13,893 nucleotides of DNA from Lachnospiraceae bacterium UBA3287 (lineage in GTDB: Bacteria; Bacillota; Clostridia; Lachnospirales; Lachnospiraceae): the NCBI GenBank assembly GCA_002362155.1, contig DETN01000135.1, positions 1 through 13,893 on the forward strand. Direction: 5' to 3'. The notes beneath the pieces were generated by a model, which made no database searches, was not told where the DNA came from, and saw only the letters and a program-made list of their open reading frames with translations. Positions 6,968 to 13,893 of this stretch are shown piece after piece; the stretch's first letter is position 1; every line of letters starts with the position of its first letter. The translations under genes were made by a program, and so were the position numbers.

Positions 6968-7015
6968 CAGAAGGCAGAGGGTCCCCCGCGGGGCGGCTGC
7001 CTTCTGTTTTTATTT
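6968..7015 (+). terminator. Intrinsic terminator of the redox operon
   Basis: A 10-bp stem (6968-6977 with 6997-7006) with an inner CCCC/GGGG core is followed by TTTTTATTT. This is a clear rho-independent terminator and marks the end of the four-gene operon. Confidence 0.88.
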
Positions 7016-7044
7016 GCTCTTTTCCGCCCTTTTCCCTTTTTTTC

Positions 7045-7053
7045 TGATAGAAT
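7045..7053 (+). promoter_or_regulatory. Possible extended -10 promoter
   Basis: TGATAGAAT fits the extended -10 pattern TGnTATAAT with one mismatch and lies about 50 bases ahead of the GH23-like gene, just after the terminator of the preceding operon. There is no recognisable -35 box at the usual spacing. It could drive the run of genes from 7104 onward. Confidence 0.4.
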
Positions 7054-7103
7054 GGTCTGGAATGCGCAGGCGTAAGATGCGGCAGAGAGCAGGAGGAAGA
7101 AAA

Positions 7104-7679
7104 ATGATCGGAGTCATCAGTCAGGAAAGAGCCATGGAGATCCTTGCAAAGTACAGTGGATGGATCGAAGAAGTGGGAAGAAGATACCAGGTCCCTCCTG
7201 CCGCCGTAAAGGCCGTTCTTTATAAGGAGATGACCCAGACAGACCTTATGGACCCTCTGGCGGACCTGGCGGTATGGACCGGCCTGACTTCCAGAAAGGA
7301 CAGTTCCACAGGTTACGGCCAGATCTTCGGCCGTACGGGCCTTCTGGCCGTAAACTACGCCCTGGACCAGGGCCTTGCCTCTTATGCCTCCCTGGGCCTT
7401 GAGACGGACCACAGACTGAGCGTGGACGACCCGGAGGATATCCGCCTGGTCTGGAACAGACTCAGGAGCGACGAAGGGTTCAATATCGAGGTCTGCGCCA
7501 TCAACCTGCGTCTGTGCGCCCAGGAGATGACAGGGCGGACGGATTTTGCCTCCTTTTCGGAGGAGGAGACCAGGCTGACCCTGACCAGGTACAATGCAAA
7601 CGTCCGCCATGTGACGGCCTACGGGGAGGATGCCTTCCGTCTGATGCAGATGTTTTCGGAGCCGGCTCCTTCTGTGTAA
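7104..7679 (+). CDS. GH23/lytic-transglycosylase-like protein without signal peptide
   Basis: A 191-residue protein whose motifs follow the order seen in family GH23 lysozyme-like domains: a glutamate in a helix (Glu42 in LYKEMTQ), then STGYGQI at 68-74 where lytic transglycosylases have G-L-M-Q, then FNIEVCAINL at 126-135 matching the N-I-x-x-G-x-x-x-L helix, and YNAN at 163-166 matching the A-Y-N motif. GH23 enzymes cleave the glycan strands of peptidoglycan. The chosen ATG (7104) has AGGAGGA at 7091-7097. The product has no signal peptide or membrane helix, which is odd for a wall enzyme. It may act inside the cell, need another export route, or have lost catalysis. The serine that normally follows the catalytic Glu is replaced by Met. 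I am fairly confident of the fold and unsure of the activity. Confidence 0.65.
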   Translation: MIGVISQERAMEILAKYSGWIEEVGRRYQVPPAAVKAVLYKEMTQTDLMDPLADLAVWTGLTSRKDSSTGYGQIFGRTGLLAVNYALDQGLASYASLGLETDHRLSVDDPEDIRLVWNRLRSDEGFNIEVCAINLRLCAQEMTGRTDFASFSEEETRLTLTRYNANVRHVTAYGEDAFRLMQMFSEPAPSV

Positions 7680-7773
7680 ATACCTATTTCAGGGGGACCG
7701 GCAGCTTCTTCCGGGGATTTCCGGGAGATCCAGACTTTCAGAGGCCCATTTGTAAGGGCACTTGCAGTTTTCA

Positions 7774-9183
7774 ATGAATAATAAGACCAGTCTTGATAGC
7801 ATTCTTAACAGGAAGGAAGTGAGCCGGGCGGAAAAGATCCGTCTGGTCCTTTCGCTCAGCCTTCCCGCGATTTTGGCCCAACTGACCACGATCGCCATGC
7901 AGTATATCGACGCCGGTATGGTGGGAAGCCTGGGAGCGGCGGCAACGGCCTCCATAGGCCTTGTATCCTCCTCCACCTGGCTGATCGGCGGCTCCTGTAT
8001 CGGCATAGCGGCCGGCTTTTATGTCCAGGCGGCCCAGCTGATCGGAGCCGGGCGGGAAAAAGAGGCAGAGGACGTGCTCAGACAGGGCCTGAAGACAGCG
8101 GCCCTGGCAGGCCTTGGGGTCTCCCTGGTCTGCCTTTGCATTTCGGGCCGGGTGCCCTACTGGCTGGGCGGGGAAGAGGCCATCCTGGGGGATTCCACGG
8201 CCTACTTCCGGATCTACTGCTTTTCCATCCCCTTTATCCTGCTGCGGCAGATGTCCAACGGCATGATGCAGTCTACGGGAGACATGAAGACCCCCAGCTC
8301 TCTGTCGGCCATCCTCTGCCTTCTGAACGTCATTCTGAATTTCCTGATGATCCTGCCCTCCAGGACCCTCTCTCTTATGGGACTTCAGATCTTTCTTCCC
8401 GGCGCAGGCCTGGGGGTGGTGGGAGCTGCCCTTGCCACGGCCCTGTCTGAGATGATCATCTCCCTGACGGCCCTGTATTTTCTCTCCTTCAGAAATAAAA
8501 AGATCTCCCTGAAGGGCGGGGGAAGCTGGAAGTGGAAAAGAAAGACCCTGGCAAATGCGGTAAGGATCGCCCTGCCCCTTTCCATGGACCAGATTTTCAT
8601 GTGCAGCGCCTATGTGGCGGGAACCAAGATCGTGGCGGGCCTCGGCACCGTGGCGGTGGCGGCCCATTCCCTGGCCATCACGGCGGAGAGCCTCTGCTAC
8701 ATGCCGGGCTACGGCATAGGGGCAGCGGCCACGGCCATCATAGGCCAGACCATAGGGGCGGACAGACGGGACCTGACAAAGAGCTTTTCCAGGGTCTCCG
8801 TATACCTGGGCATGGCCATGATGGGCCTGACCGGGGTCATTATGTACCTTGCGGCCCCCCTGGTCTTTTCCCTCCTGACAGTCAGCAGAGAGGCGGCGGC
8901 CCTGGGGACCAGGGTCCTTCGGATCGAGCTGATCTCGGAACCCTTATACGGGGCATCCATCTGCTGCGCAGGGGTCTTTCGGGGAGCGGGAGATACCCTC
9001 CGGCCCAGTATCATGAATCTCTTCAGCATGTGGTGCGTCCGGATCGGCCTGGCCATGGTCCTGGTGCCCCGCATGGGACTGCCCGGTTTCTGGACTGCCA
9101 TGGCAGCGGAGCTCTGCTTCAGGGGGGCCATCTTCCTTGTCCGCCTCTACAGGGGCCGGTGGATGAAAAAGGCCCTGGTATGA
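7774..9183 (+). CDS. MATE family efflux transporter
   Basis: A 469-residue multidrug and toxic compound extrusion transporter: about 12 membrane helices in two related halves, with the typical opening SLPAILAQLTTIAMQYIDAGMVGSLG (residues 29-54, quoted in part as its key run LPAILAQL then DAGMVGSLG) and the matching second-half segment IALPLSMDQIFMCSAYVAG. MATE proteins export drugs, dyes or metabolites in exchange for Na+ or H+. The start is uncertain: the ATG at 7774 has no good ribosome site at normal distance (AAGGG at 7754-7758 is 15 bases away), and a TTG at 7762 is too close to the same sequence. Translation may be weak. The gene lies 94 bases after the GH23-like gene and 74 bases before a metal exporter, so cotranscription is plausible. 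The substrate cannot be told. Confidence 0.92.
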   Translation: MNNKTSLDSILNRKEVSRAEKIRLVLSLSLPAILAQLTTIAMQYIDAGMVGSLGAAATASIGLVSSSTWLIGGSCIGIAAGFYVQAAQLIGAGREKEAEDVLRQGLKTAALAGLGVSLVCLCISGRVPYWLGGEEAILGDSTAYFRIYCFSIPFILLRQMSNGMMQSTGDMKTPSSLSAILCLLNVILNFLMILPSRTLSLMGLQIFLPGAGLGVVGAALATALSEMIISLTALYFLSFRNKKISLKGGGSWKWKRKTLANAVRIALPLSMDQIFMCSAYVAGTKIVAGLGTVAVAAHSLAITAESLCYMPGYGIGAAATAIIGQTIGADRRDLTKSFSRVSVYLGMAMMGLTGVIMYLAAPLVFSLLTVSREAAALGTRVLRIELISEPLYGASICCAGVFRGAGDTLRPSIMNLFSMWCVRIGLAMVLVPRMGLPGFWTAMAAELCFRGAIFLVRLYRGRWMKKALV

Positions 9184-9257
9184 CGGGAAGCCGACGATAT
9201 AAAAAAAGGCCGGCAGGAGACCGGCTGAGAAAATCAGTGTTACAGGAGAAAAAACAA

Positions 9258-10400
9258 ATGAGCAATGAAAAGATGGCCGAAAGGCCGGAAATGAGCAGGG
9301 ACAGAGTCATTATCAGGACCAGTATCATCGGCATTCTGGCAAACGTATTTCTGGCAGCCTTCAAGGCCGTCGTAGGGATCCTGTCCAACTCCATCGCCGT
9401 CACCCTGGACGCGGTCAACAATTTGTCCGACGCCCTGTCCTCCATCATCACCATCGTGGGGACAAAGCTGGCAGGGAAGCTTCCCGATAAAAAGCATCCC
9501 CTGGGCTACGGGCGGATCGAATACCTGAGCGCCATGATCGTATCCGGCATCGTTCTCTACGCCGGCATTACCTCCGCTGTGGAATCCGTCAAGAAGATCA
9601 TTCATCCGGAACTGCCGGACTACAATGCGGTTTCCCTGGTCATCATCGGGGCCGCCGTGCTGGTCAAGATCCTGCTGGGCCGTTATGTCAAAGGCCAGGG
9701 GGAAAAGGTAAATTCCGGCTCTCTTGTGGCGTCCGGTTCGGACGCCATGTCCGACGCCGCCCTTTCCGCTTCCGTTCTGGCCTGCGCCGTCATCTTCAAG
9801 ATCTCAGGCATCTCTCTGGAAGCCTTCGTGGGCGTCGTCATATCCGTATTCATCATCAGGTCCGGCGTGGAAATGATGATGGAGACTTTAAATGAGATCC
9901 TGGGCTCCAGGGCGGAAAAGGAAGTGACGGACAAGATCAAAAAGATCCTGACGGAGGAAGAGGAGGTCAGAGGCGCCTACGACCTGATCACCCATAATTA
10001 CGGGCCTGATAAGAACCTGGCCAGCGTCCATATCGAACTGCCCGACCACATGACCGTCAGCGAGGTGGACCGTCTTACCAGAAAGCTGGAAAAAAGGGTC
10101 TACAGGGAAACCGGCGTCATTCTGACCGCCGTGGGCCTCTATTCCTACAATACGGGGGATTCCCAGGCCGCCAGGATCCAGAACGACGTACAGGAGAGGG
10201 TCCTTGCCCATGACTGGGCCATCCAGATGCACGGCTTCTATGTGGATACGGAGACCAAGGACATGAGCTTCGACGTGGTCATGAGCTTTGACATCGATCC
10301 AAAAGAAGGGCTGCGGATCATTTCCGGCGAAATAAAGAAGGCCTATCCGGAATACAGGCTGGATATGACACCGGACGTGGATGCCTCCGTATCGGAATAA
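9258..10400 (+). CDS. Cation diffusion facilitator, probable Mn(II) exporter
   Basis: A 380-residue CDF family metal exporter. The membrane metal site reads NxxxD in helix 2 (Asn54 and Asp58 in LDAVNNLSDALSS) and DxxxD in helix 5 (Asp162 and Asp166 in SGSDAMSDAAL). This N-D-D-D set is that of manganese exporters such as pneumococcal MntE, while zinc exporters usually have His residues and FieF has D-D-H-D. The protein exchanges the metal for protons across the inner membrane. About 80 residues beyond the usual cytoplasmic domain extend the C terminus, with a second ferredoxin-like stretch (MHGFYVDTETKDMSFDVVMS), a layout I associate with clostridial members. The ATG at 9258 has AGGAG at 9244-9248; a longer open frame running back into the MATE gene is not coding. 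Metal preference is inferred from the residues only. Confidence 0.9.
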   Translation: MSNEKMAERPEMSRDRVIIRTSIIGILANVFLAAFKAVVGILSNSIAVTLDAVNNLSDALSSIITIVGTKLAGKLPDKKHPLGYGRIEYLSAMIVSGIVLYAGITSAVESVKKIIHPELPDYNAVSLVIIGAAVLVKILLGRYVKGQGEKVNSGSLVASGSDAMSDAALSASVLACAVIFKISGISLEAFVGVVISVFIIRSGVEMMMETLNEILGSRAEKEVTDKIKKILTEEEEVRGAYDLITHNYGPDKNLASVHIELPDHMTVSEVDRLTRKLEKRVYRETGVILTAVGLYSYNTGDSQAARIQNDVQERVLAHDWAIQMHGFYVDTETKDMSFDVVMSFDIDPKEGLRIISGEIKKAYPEYRLDMTPDVDASVSE

Positions 10401-10480
10401 TTCCTGATCGGGGCAGATAAAGGAAGCCTTTTACACTGTCTGAGAACAGGGACTGTGACAGGATAGGTGAGATCGACTTT

Positions 10481-10487
10481 AGGGAGG
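10481..10487 (+). promoter_or_regulatory. Ribosome binding site deciding a GTG start
   Basis: AGGGAGG lies five bases ahead of the GTG at 10493. A competing in-frame GTG at 10487 overlaps this sequence and would leave no spacing, so 10493 is the better start. Confidence 0.6.
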
Positions 10488-10492
10488 TGCCT

Positions 10493-11746
10493 GTGGGCTC
10501 TGAAGATAAGAACGTTTTCCTTGCGGACCGGTATCTGATGCAGACCGGCCAGGGGAAAGAACCGGATATGATCACCCAGGATCTGCGCTTTGGCCTGGAG
10601 GCCAGGAAAAAGAGACTGGCCCGGAAGGGGGTCTGCCTGCATGAGGAGTATGTTTTCACAGACGATGCCGTGCGGGGATCCGTATCCATGACTCCGGAGG
10701 ATTCTCCTCAGCCCTTTCATGCCAGCCGGGCCTTCCGCGAGACAAAGCGGATCCGGGAATATGCCATGAACTCTCAGGGGAAAAAGAAACTCCGATGGGA
10801 GAGCCCCGTGACATTTCATGCAGTGGTCGTGGACCACAGGGGGAGGGAAGACTTTGCGGTATCCTGCCCCGCCTGCGGAAGCCCCTCCCTGGCCTCCGGC
10901 CTGGAAAAGGGCTGCGCCTTCTGCGGGATGCGGTTTTCCGTAAGCGGCCTCTATCCCCGGATCTCCTCCTGCTATTTCTCGGAGGATGTGATCTGGCGGC
11001 ACGGCTTCGATGAAAGGCAAAGGAAACGGTATGGGATCATTGCAGGCATCCTGTTCCCTGCCATGTCCCTCCTGAGTATAGTCATGCGGGGCTTTGGGCC
11101 CGACTATCCCATCTGGCTGCAGCTCCTGGGCCATATGTTTTTAGGCGCTTTTGCAGCGGCCGTCCTGACCTTTTCTGTCTTTATGATCGGGACTTATTTC
11201 ATGATCGGAAAGCTCTTTGCCCTGGCCGGCAGCGCCCTTCCCATGCTGGGAGTATATTCCTCCCGCCGCAGACTGGAGGAGGGGATGAGAAGGTATGACC
11301 CCGATTTCTCCGTGGAACTCTTTGAAGGTAAGCTGGTCTCCCTCCTTGGGGCGGTCCTGTACTCCGATGACCGGGGAAATCTGAACTTTTATCAGGGGGA
11401 AAGAGGGCTTCCCGGCTTTGACGATCTGATCGGCTTTGATTACCGGGGAGGCTTTAAGCTTAAGGAAATGACGGTCCGGGAGGGAAGAATCCGGGTGCTG
11501 GTCAGCGTTTTTGCAGATAATGTCTATGCCGGAGAAAAGATCCGGAGGAAAAAGGAGAGGATCCTGGTCAGGATGGAGAGGGAAGCGGGCGTCCGGACAG
11601 ACGCGGGCTTTTCCTTCCACGCGGTCAGGTGCCTTTCCTGCGGCGCGTCCTTTAACGCGGTGCACGAAAGGAACTGCCCTTACTGCGGCAGCGCCTATGA
11701 TGCGGTCCGGGGAGACTGGGTCATTACAATGATCGGAAAAGAATAA
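10493..11746 (+). CDS. Membrane protein with two zinc ribbons
   Basis: A 417-residue protein I do not recognise by name. A mostly charged N-terminal region (1-120) leads to a zinc ribbon with Cys125, Cys128, Cys141 and Cys144 (CPACG and CAFCG). Two or three hydrophobic segments follow (about 181-200 and 211-245), then a soluble domain beginning YDPDFSVELFEGKLVSLL (268-285) and a second zinc ribbon with Cys380, Cys383, Cys395 and Cys398. The YDPDFS block followed by about 90 residues of mixed strand and helix resembles the Tim44-like domains found in clostridial zinc-ribbon membrane proteins, but that is a tentative resemblance. The start is a GTG. It lies 92 bases after the metal exporter and 26 bases before the DUF4256 gene, with which it is probably translated from one message. 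No function is assigned. Confidence 0.75.
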   Translation: MGSEDKNVFLADRYLMQTGQGKEPDMITQDLRFGLEARKKRLARKGVCLHEEYVFTDDAVRGSVSMTPEDSPQPFHASRAFRETKRIREYAMNSQGKKKLRWESPVTFHAVVVDHRGREDFAVSCPACGSPSLASGLEKGCAFCGMRFSVSGLYPRISSCYFSEDVIWRHGFDERQRKRYGIIAGILFPAMSLLSIVMRGFGPDYPIWLQLLGHMFLGAFAAAVLTFSVFMIGTYFMIGKLFALAGSALPMLGVYSSRRRLEEGMRRYDPDFSVELFEGKLVSLLGAVLYSDDRGNLNFYQGERGLPGFDDLIGFDYRGGFKLKEMTVREGRIRVLVSVFADNVYAGEKIRRKKERILVRMEREAGVRTDAGFSFHAVRCLSCGASFNAVHERNCPYCGSAYDAVRGDWVITMIGKE

Positions 11747-11772
11747 GGATGCCATAAAAAAGGAGGTCTGCA

Positions 11773-12294
11773 ATGATCGATATTTTAAAGAAGCGGTTTT
11801 CTGCAAACATGTCCAGACATCTGGACCTTGCCTGGGAAGAGATCGAAGTCCGCCTGCGGGGAAACGAGGGAGCCCTTGAGATCCTCCGGCGGATGGAAGA
11901 GACCGGCGGGGAGCCGGATACCATAGGATATGACAAAGAGAGCGGAAGGCTGATCTTTCTGGACTGCTCGGCGGAGACCCCTGCAGGGAGAAGGAGCCTG
12001 TGCTATGACGAAGAGGCCCTGAAAAAGCGCAAAAAGAATCCTCCTTCGGGCAGCGCCCTTTCCATGGCGGAGGACATGGGCTGCAGTCTTCTTACGGAGG
12101 CCCTCTACAGGCGGCTGCAGGAGACGGGAGAGTATGACCTGAAGACCTCCAGCTGGATCAGTACGCCGGATAAGATCCGGAGCCTTGGGGGAGCTCTCTT
12201 CTGCGAAAGACGCTACGGGACGGTATTTACCTTCCATAACGGGGCCGACTCCTACTATTCGGTCAGGGGATGGAGAGGATTCATCCTGGTGTGA
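11773..12294 (+). CDS. DUF4256 domain-containing protein
   Basis: A 173-residue soluble protein that spans the whole DUF4256 family. Diagnostic runs are METGGEPDTIGYDKESG (41-57), IFLDCSAETPAGRRSLCYD (61-79), TKTSSW-type KTSSW at 124-128, and LGGALFCERRYGTVFTFHNGA near 138-158 (cited here by its core GGALFCERRYGTVF). Biochemical function is unknown; the high conservation of Cys, Asp, Arg and His positions hints at an enzyme. An excellent AGGAGG (11761-11766) lies six bases before the ATG. The gene follows the zinc-ribbon protein by 26 bases and precedes the TraX-like gene by 68. No signal peptide or membrane helix is seen. Confidence 0.85.
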   Translation: MIDILKKRFSANMSRHLDLAWEEIEVRLRGNEGALEILRRMEETGGEPDTIGYDKESGRLIFLDCSAETPAGRRSLCYDEEALKKRKKNPPSGSALSMAEDMGCSLLTEALYRRLQETGEYDLKTSSWISTPDKIRSLGGALFCERRYGTVFTFHNGADSYYSVRGWRGFILV

Positions 12295-12362
12295 TTTGAA
12301 CTGTGGTATGGAGAACGCGCATCGATGTGCCCTCATGATCTGAAAAGGAAAGGGATAATTTT

Positions 12363-13067
12363 ATGCAGGAAGCAGAAAGCAAAGTCAGATCTTACCGGTT
12401 TCTGGACGGGACGACCCTCAAGCTTCTGGCTATGATCAGCATGCTCTTCGACCATGTGGGAGACAACTTTTTTCCCGGCCAGACCTGGATGCGGATCATA
12501 GGCCGTATAGCCATGCCCGTTTTTGCCTTCTGCCTGGCGGAGGGTTTTGCCCATACCCGGGACAGCGGAAAGTATCTGATGCGGATGGGCCTCTTTGCCC
12601 TGATCAGTGAAGTCCCCTTTGACCTGGTGGTGACCGGGAAAGTCCTGGAGTTTTCCCACCAGAACATCATGTTCACCTTTTTCCTTGCCCTTATGGGACT
12701 TTCCTGCTTCGAAAAGCTGACAGAGAAAAAGACCCGGGCGGGAACTGCGGCAGGGGTCTTTCTGCTCCTTGCTTTTACGGTACTGTCCCTGCTTCTGGGC
12801 CTTGACTACAACATGCTTGGCACGGGCCTTGTCTTTGTTTTCTATCTGCTCAGGAATAAGGCCCATGCCCTGCGCTGCCTGGCAGGGGCCGTCTGTCACG
12901 TCCTTCTCAGAAACATGGGGATCTACTGGTTCGGCCTTCTGGGCTTTCTCCCCATCCTCTGCTATAACGGAAAGAAGGGCAGGGGCCTGAAGCAGCTCTT
13001 CTATGTCTTCTATCCGGCCCACCTGCTTATCATCTACCTTGTCAGGATCTTTCTCCTTAAGCATTAA
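12363..13067 (+). CDS. TraX family membrane protein
   Basis: A 234-residue integral membrane protein of the TraX family, with the family opening LDGTTLKLLAMISMLFDHVG (14-33, including the Asp-His pair at 31-32), RIIGRIAMPVFAFCLAEGF near 44-62, and several further hydrophobic helices. TraX of the F plasmid acetylates the N terminus of pilin, but chromosomal members in clostridia are not linked to conjugation and may acylate other cell-surface partners, in line with a distant relation to membrane acyltransferases. No transfer genes, relaxase or pilin are found nearby. The ATG follows AGGG (12351-12354) at eight bases. It ends the run of plus-strand genes and is followed at once by a terminator. 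Function here is unknown. Confidence 0.88.
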   Translation: MQEAESKVRSYRFLDGTTLKLLAMISMLFDHVGDNFFPGQTWMRIIGRIAMPVFAFCLAEGFAHTRDSGKYLMRMGLFALISEVPFDLVVTGKVLEFSHQNIMFTFFLALMGLSCFEKLTEKKTRAGTAAGVFLLLAFTVLSLLLGLDYNMLGTGLVFVFYLLRNKAHALRCLAGAVCHVLLRNMGIYWFGLLGFLPILCYNGKKGRGLKQLFYVFYPAHLLIIYLVRIFLLKH

Positions 13068-13069
13068 AA

Positions 13070-13114
13070 GAGAGCCTCTCCCTGCCGGAAGTTCCGGAAG
13101 GAAGAGGCTCTTTC
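13070..13114. terminator. Bidirectional intrinsic terminator
   Basis: A 9-bp stem (13071-13079 with 13103-13111) encloses a second small hairpin (CCGG-AAGTT-CCGG). On the plus strand it is followed by a short TTCT; on the minus strand it is followed by CTTTTAA. It lies between the convergent TraX-like and kinase-like genes and probably serves both. Confidence 0.75.
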
Positions 13115-13122
13115 TGACTGTA

Positions 13123-13713
13123 TCACTCCCGCAGGGCGGCCTCGCAGATCAGGTCTGCACAGAGATCGTAACCCAGGGTGGAGCTCTTCAGGCACATGTC
13201 ATACCAGGCCGCGTTTCCGAACTCGGTCTTGGTATAGTACCTGCAGTATTTGTTTCTGACCTTGTCAACTTCCCGGATCCTGTCCAGAGCCATCTCGTCG
13301 GTCAGTCCGGGCATTTCCTCCTGGATCTTCCGCATTCTGGAATATTCCGATCCGGAGATAAAGACATGCAGGGTCCTGTCGAACTGCTGGAGGACCACAT
13401 TTCCGTTCCTGCCAACGATGACGCAGTTGCCCTTTTCGGCCACCCTGCGGATGGCTGCGGACTGGGCCCTGAAAAGGCGCTCGTCCAGAGGCTCGCTGTA
13501 GAAGTCGAACAGGCTCTGGCTGATCTCAAATTTTCTGGGGACCTTTTCGTCGTAGTAGCGGACTTCCTCCGCGGTCAGGGTCCCGCTTTCGAGAGCCGTG
13601 CGGATGATCATGTCCTTGTCGCAGTAGTAGAAGCCAAGACGATCTGCCACCTTCTGTCCGATGATGCTGCCGCCGGATCCGAACTGGCGGCTGATGGTAA
13701 TGATATTTTTCAT
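13123..13713 (-). CDS. Cytidylate kinase-like family protein
   Basis: A 196-residue P-loop protein of the cytidylate-kinase-like family (related to Cmk, but distinct). The nucleotide loop is near residues 10-19 (QFGSGGSIIG), right after the first strand MKNIITISR. NCVIVGRNGNVVLQ (96-109) and the C-terminal KYCRYYTKTEF...WYDMCLKSSTLG pattern are typical of this family in clostridia. Its true substrate is unsettled; housekeeping CMP kinase is usually a separate gene. The start is the ATG at 13711-13713, because homology begins exactly there; the frame stays open to the window edge, but that extension has no family resemblance. No good ribosome site precedes this ATG, while an unused AGGAGG lies about 110 bases upstream, and the leader can fold. 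The gene is convergent with the TraX-like gene. Confidence 0.85.
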   Translation of the reverse strand: MKNIITISRQFGSGGSIIGQKVADRLGFYYCDKDMIIRTALESGTLTAEEVRYYDEKVPRKFEISQSLFDFYSEPLDERLFRAQSAAIRRVAEKGNCVIVGRNGNVVLQQFDRTLHVFISGSEYSRMRKIQEEMPGLTDEMALDRIREVDKVRNKYCRYYTKTEFGNAAWYDMCLKSSTLGYDLCADLICEAALRE

Positions 13714-13829
13714 TATAATCCGCGGGATACCACGTCCATAGGAGCAGCTGCACCGCATGGGCGTGGAGGAACGCGGTCTTTTTTCTTTCCACGAAAGTCC
13801 GTGTACCTGCTGTCCCGCTTCCTCCTTTC
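13714..13829 (-). promoter_or_regulatory. Possible structured leader of the kinase-like gene
   Basis: Read on the minus strand, this 116-base leader holds nested complementary segments: GCGGGA (13818-13813) with TCCCGC (13727-13722), AGCAG (13811-13807) with CTGCT (13747-13743), a CACG/CGTG hairpin (13803-13800 with 13793-13790) and ACCGC/GCGGT (13777-13773 with 13756-13752). The outer helix ends about nine bases from the ATG and could mask the start region. CCACG (13766-13762) and CGTGG (13734-13730) could form an alternative pairing. No known riboswitch class is recognised. Confidence 0.3.
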
Positions 13830-13832
13830 TTA

Positions 13833-13892
13833 TTATGAGATGCGTTCCCATGCTCCAGGGAACGACAGGGCCTTTACTTTTCCTGCAGCGAC
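13833..13892 (-). CDS. Possible C-terminal end of an upstream gene
   Basis: On the minus strand one frame reads 19 sense codons ending LSFPGAWERIS, then two consecutive TAA stops. The codons are rich in G/C at third positions, as in the confirmed genes here, and double stops are common at real gene ends. The fragment is too short to identify. If real, it is the gene upstream of the kinase-like gene, with about 120 bases between them. Confidence 0.25.
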   Translation of the reverse strand, partial: VAAGKVKALSFPGAWERIS

Positions 13893-13893
13893 G

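Noticed and set aside
9209..9225. GCCGG/CCGGC hairpin between the MATE and CDF genes as a terminator.
   Set aside because: The stem is only 5 bp and lacks a T-rich tail, so it would not stop transcription reliably.
8532..9257. A long plus-strand frame overlapping the MATE gene and continuous with the CDF gene.
   Set aside because: The overlapping part is Gly/Pro/His-rich and has no family resemblance; the same DNA encodes a clear MATE protein in another frame, and the CDF gene has its own ATG and ribosome site at 9258.
12317..12330. Near-palindrome GCGCATCGATGTGC before the TraX-like gene as an operator.
   Set aside because: It is a single site with two mismatched positions and no promoter elements around it.
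13714..13851. An N-terminal extension of the kinase-like protein from an ATG at 13851.
   Set aside because: The extra 46 residues are rich in Arg, Ser and Pro, do not resemble the family, and homology begins exactly at MKNIITISR.

Overview
The window looks like chromosomal DNA from a moderately GC-rich Firmicute, most likely a Lachnospiraceae/Clostridia gut anaerobe. The reasons are strong AGGAGG-type ribosome sites, compact operons, intrinsic terminators with T-rich tails, and protein families common in that group (DUF4256, TraX-like, cytidylate-kinase-like, flavodoxin-type reductases). The species cannot be named. I saw no rRNA, tRNA, CRISPR array, insertion sequence or phage structural gene.

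Layout: the window opens with the 3' end of a plant-type 2Fe-2S ferredoxin-domain protein (+). A bidirectional terminator separates it from a convergent sodium:neurotransmitter-symporter family transporter (-). After a 309-base divergent gap comes a YjjU-type patatin-like phospholipase (+), a shared terminator, and a DUF2971 gene (-) that is visibly poorer in G+C than its neighbours. A divergent promoter region follows, then a four-gene redox operon (+): flavin reductase-like protein, aldo/keto reductase, and two tandem flavodoxin-fold proteins with a CX2CX2CX5C motif. It ends at a strong terminator.

A second run of + strand genes follows: a GH23/lytic-transglycosylase-like protein without a signal peptide, a MATE exporter, a cation diffusion facilitator with a manganese-type metal site, a membrane protein with two zinc ribbons, a DUF4256 protein and a TraX-like membrane protein. 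A terminator shared with a convergent cytidylate-kinase-like gene (-) closes the run. The far right edge may hold the last codons of another minus-strand gene.

The most informative feature is the redox operon promoter. A textbook extended -10 promoter carries two copies of a 20-base element 33 bp apart, one over the -35 box and one at the predicted start of transcription. This is a classic repressor arrangement, and it suggests the operon responds to a redox or electrophile signal through a regulator not encoded in this window. No complete novel defence or mobile system is visible. The best unexplained items are that operator pair, the low-GC DUF2971 gene, the leaderless GH23-like protein, the zinc-ribbon/DUF4256 pair and a possibly structured leader before the kinase-like gene.
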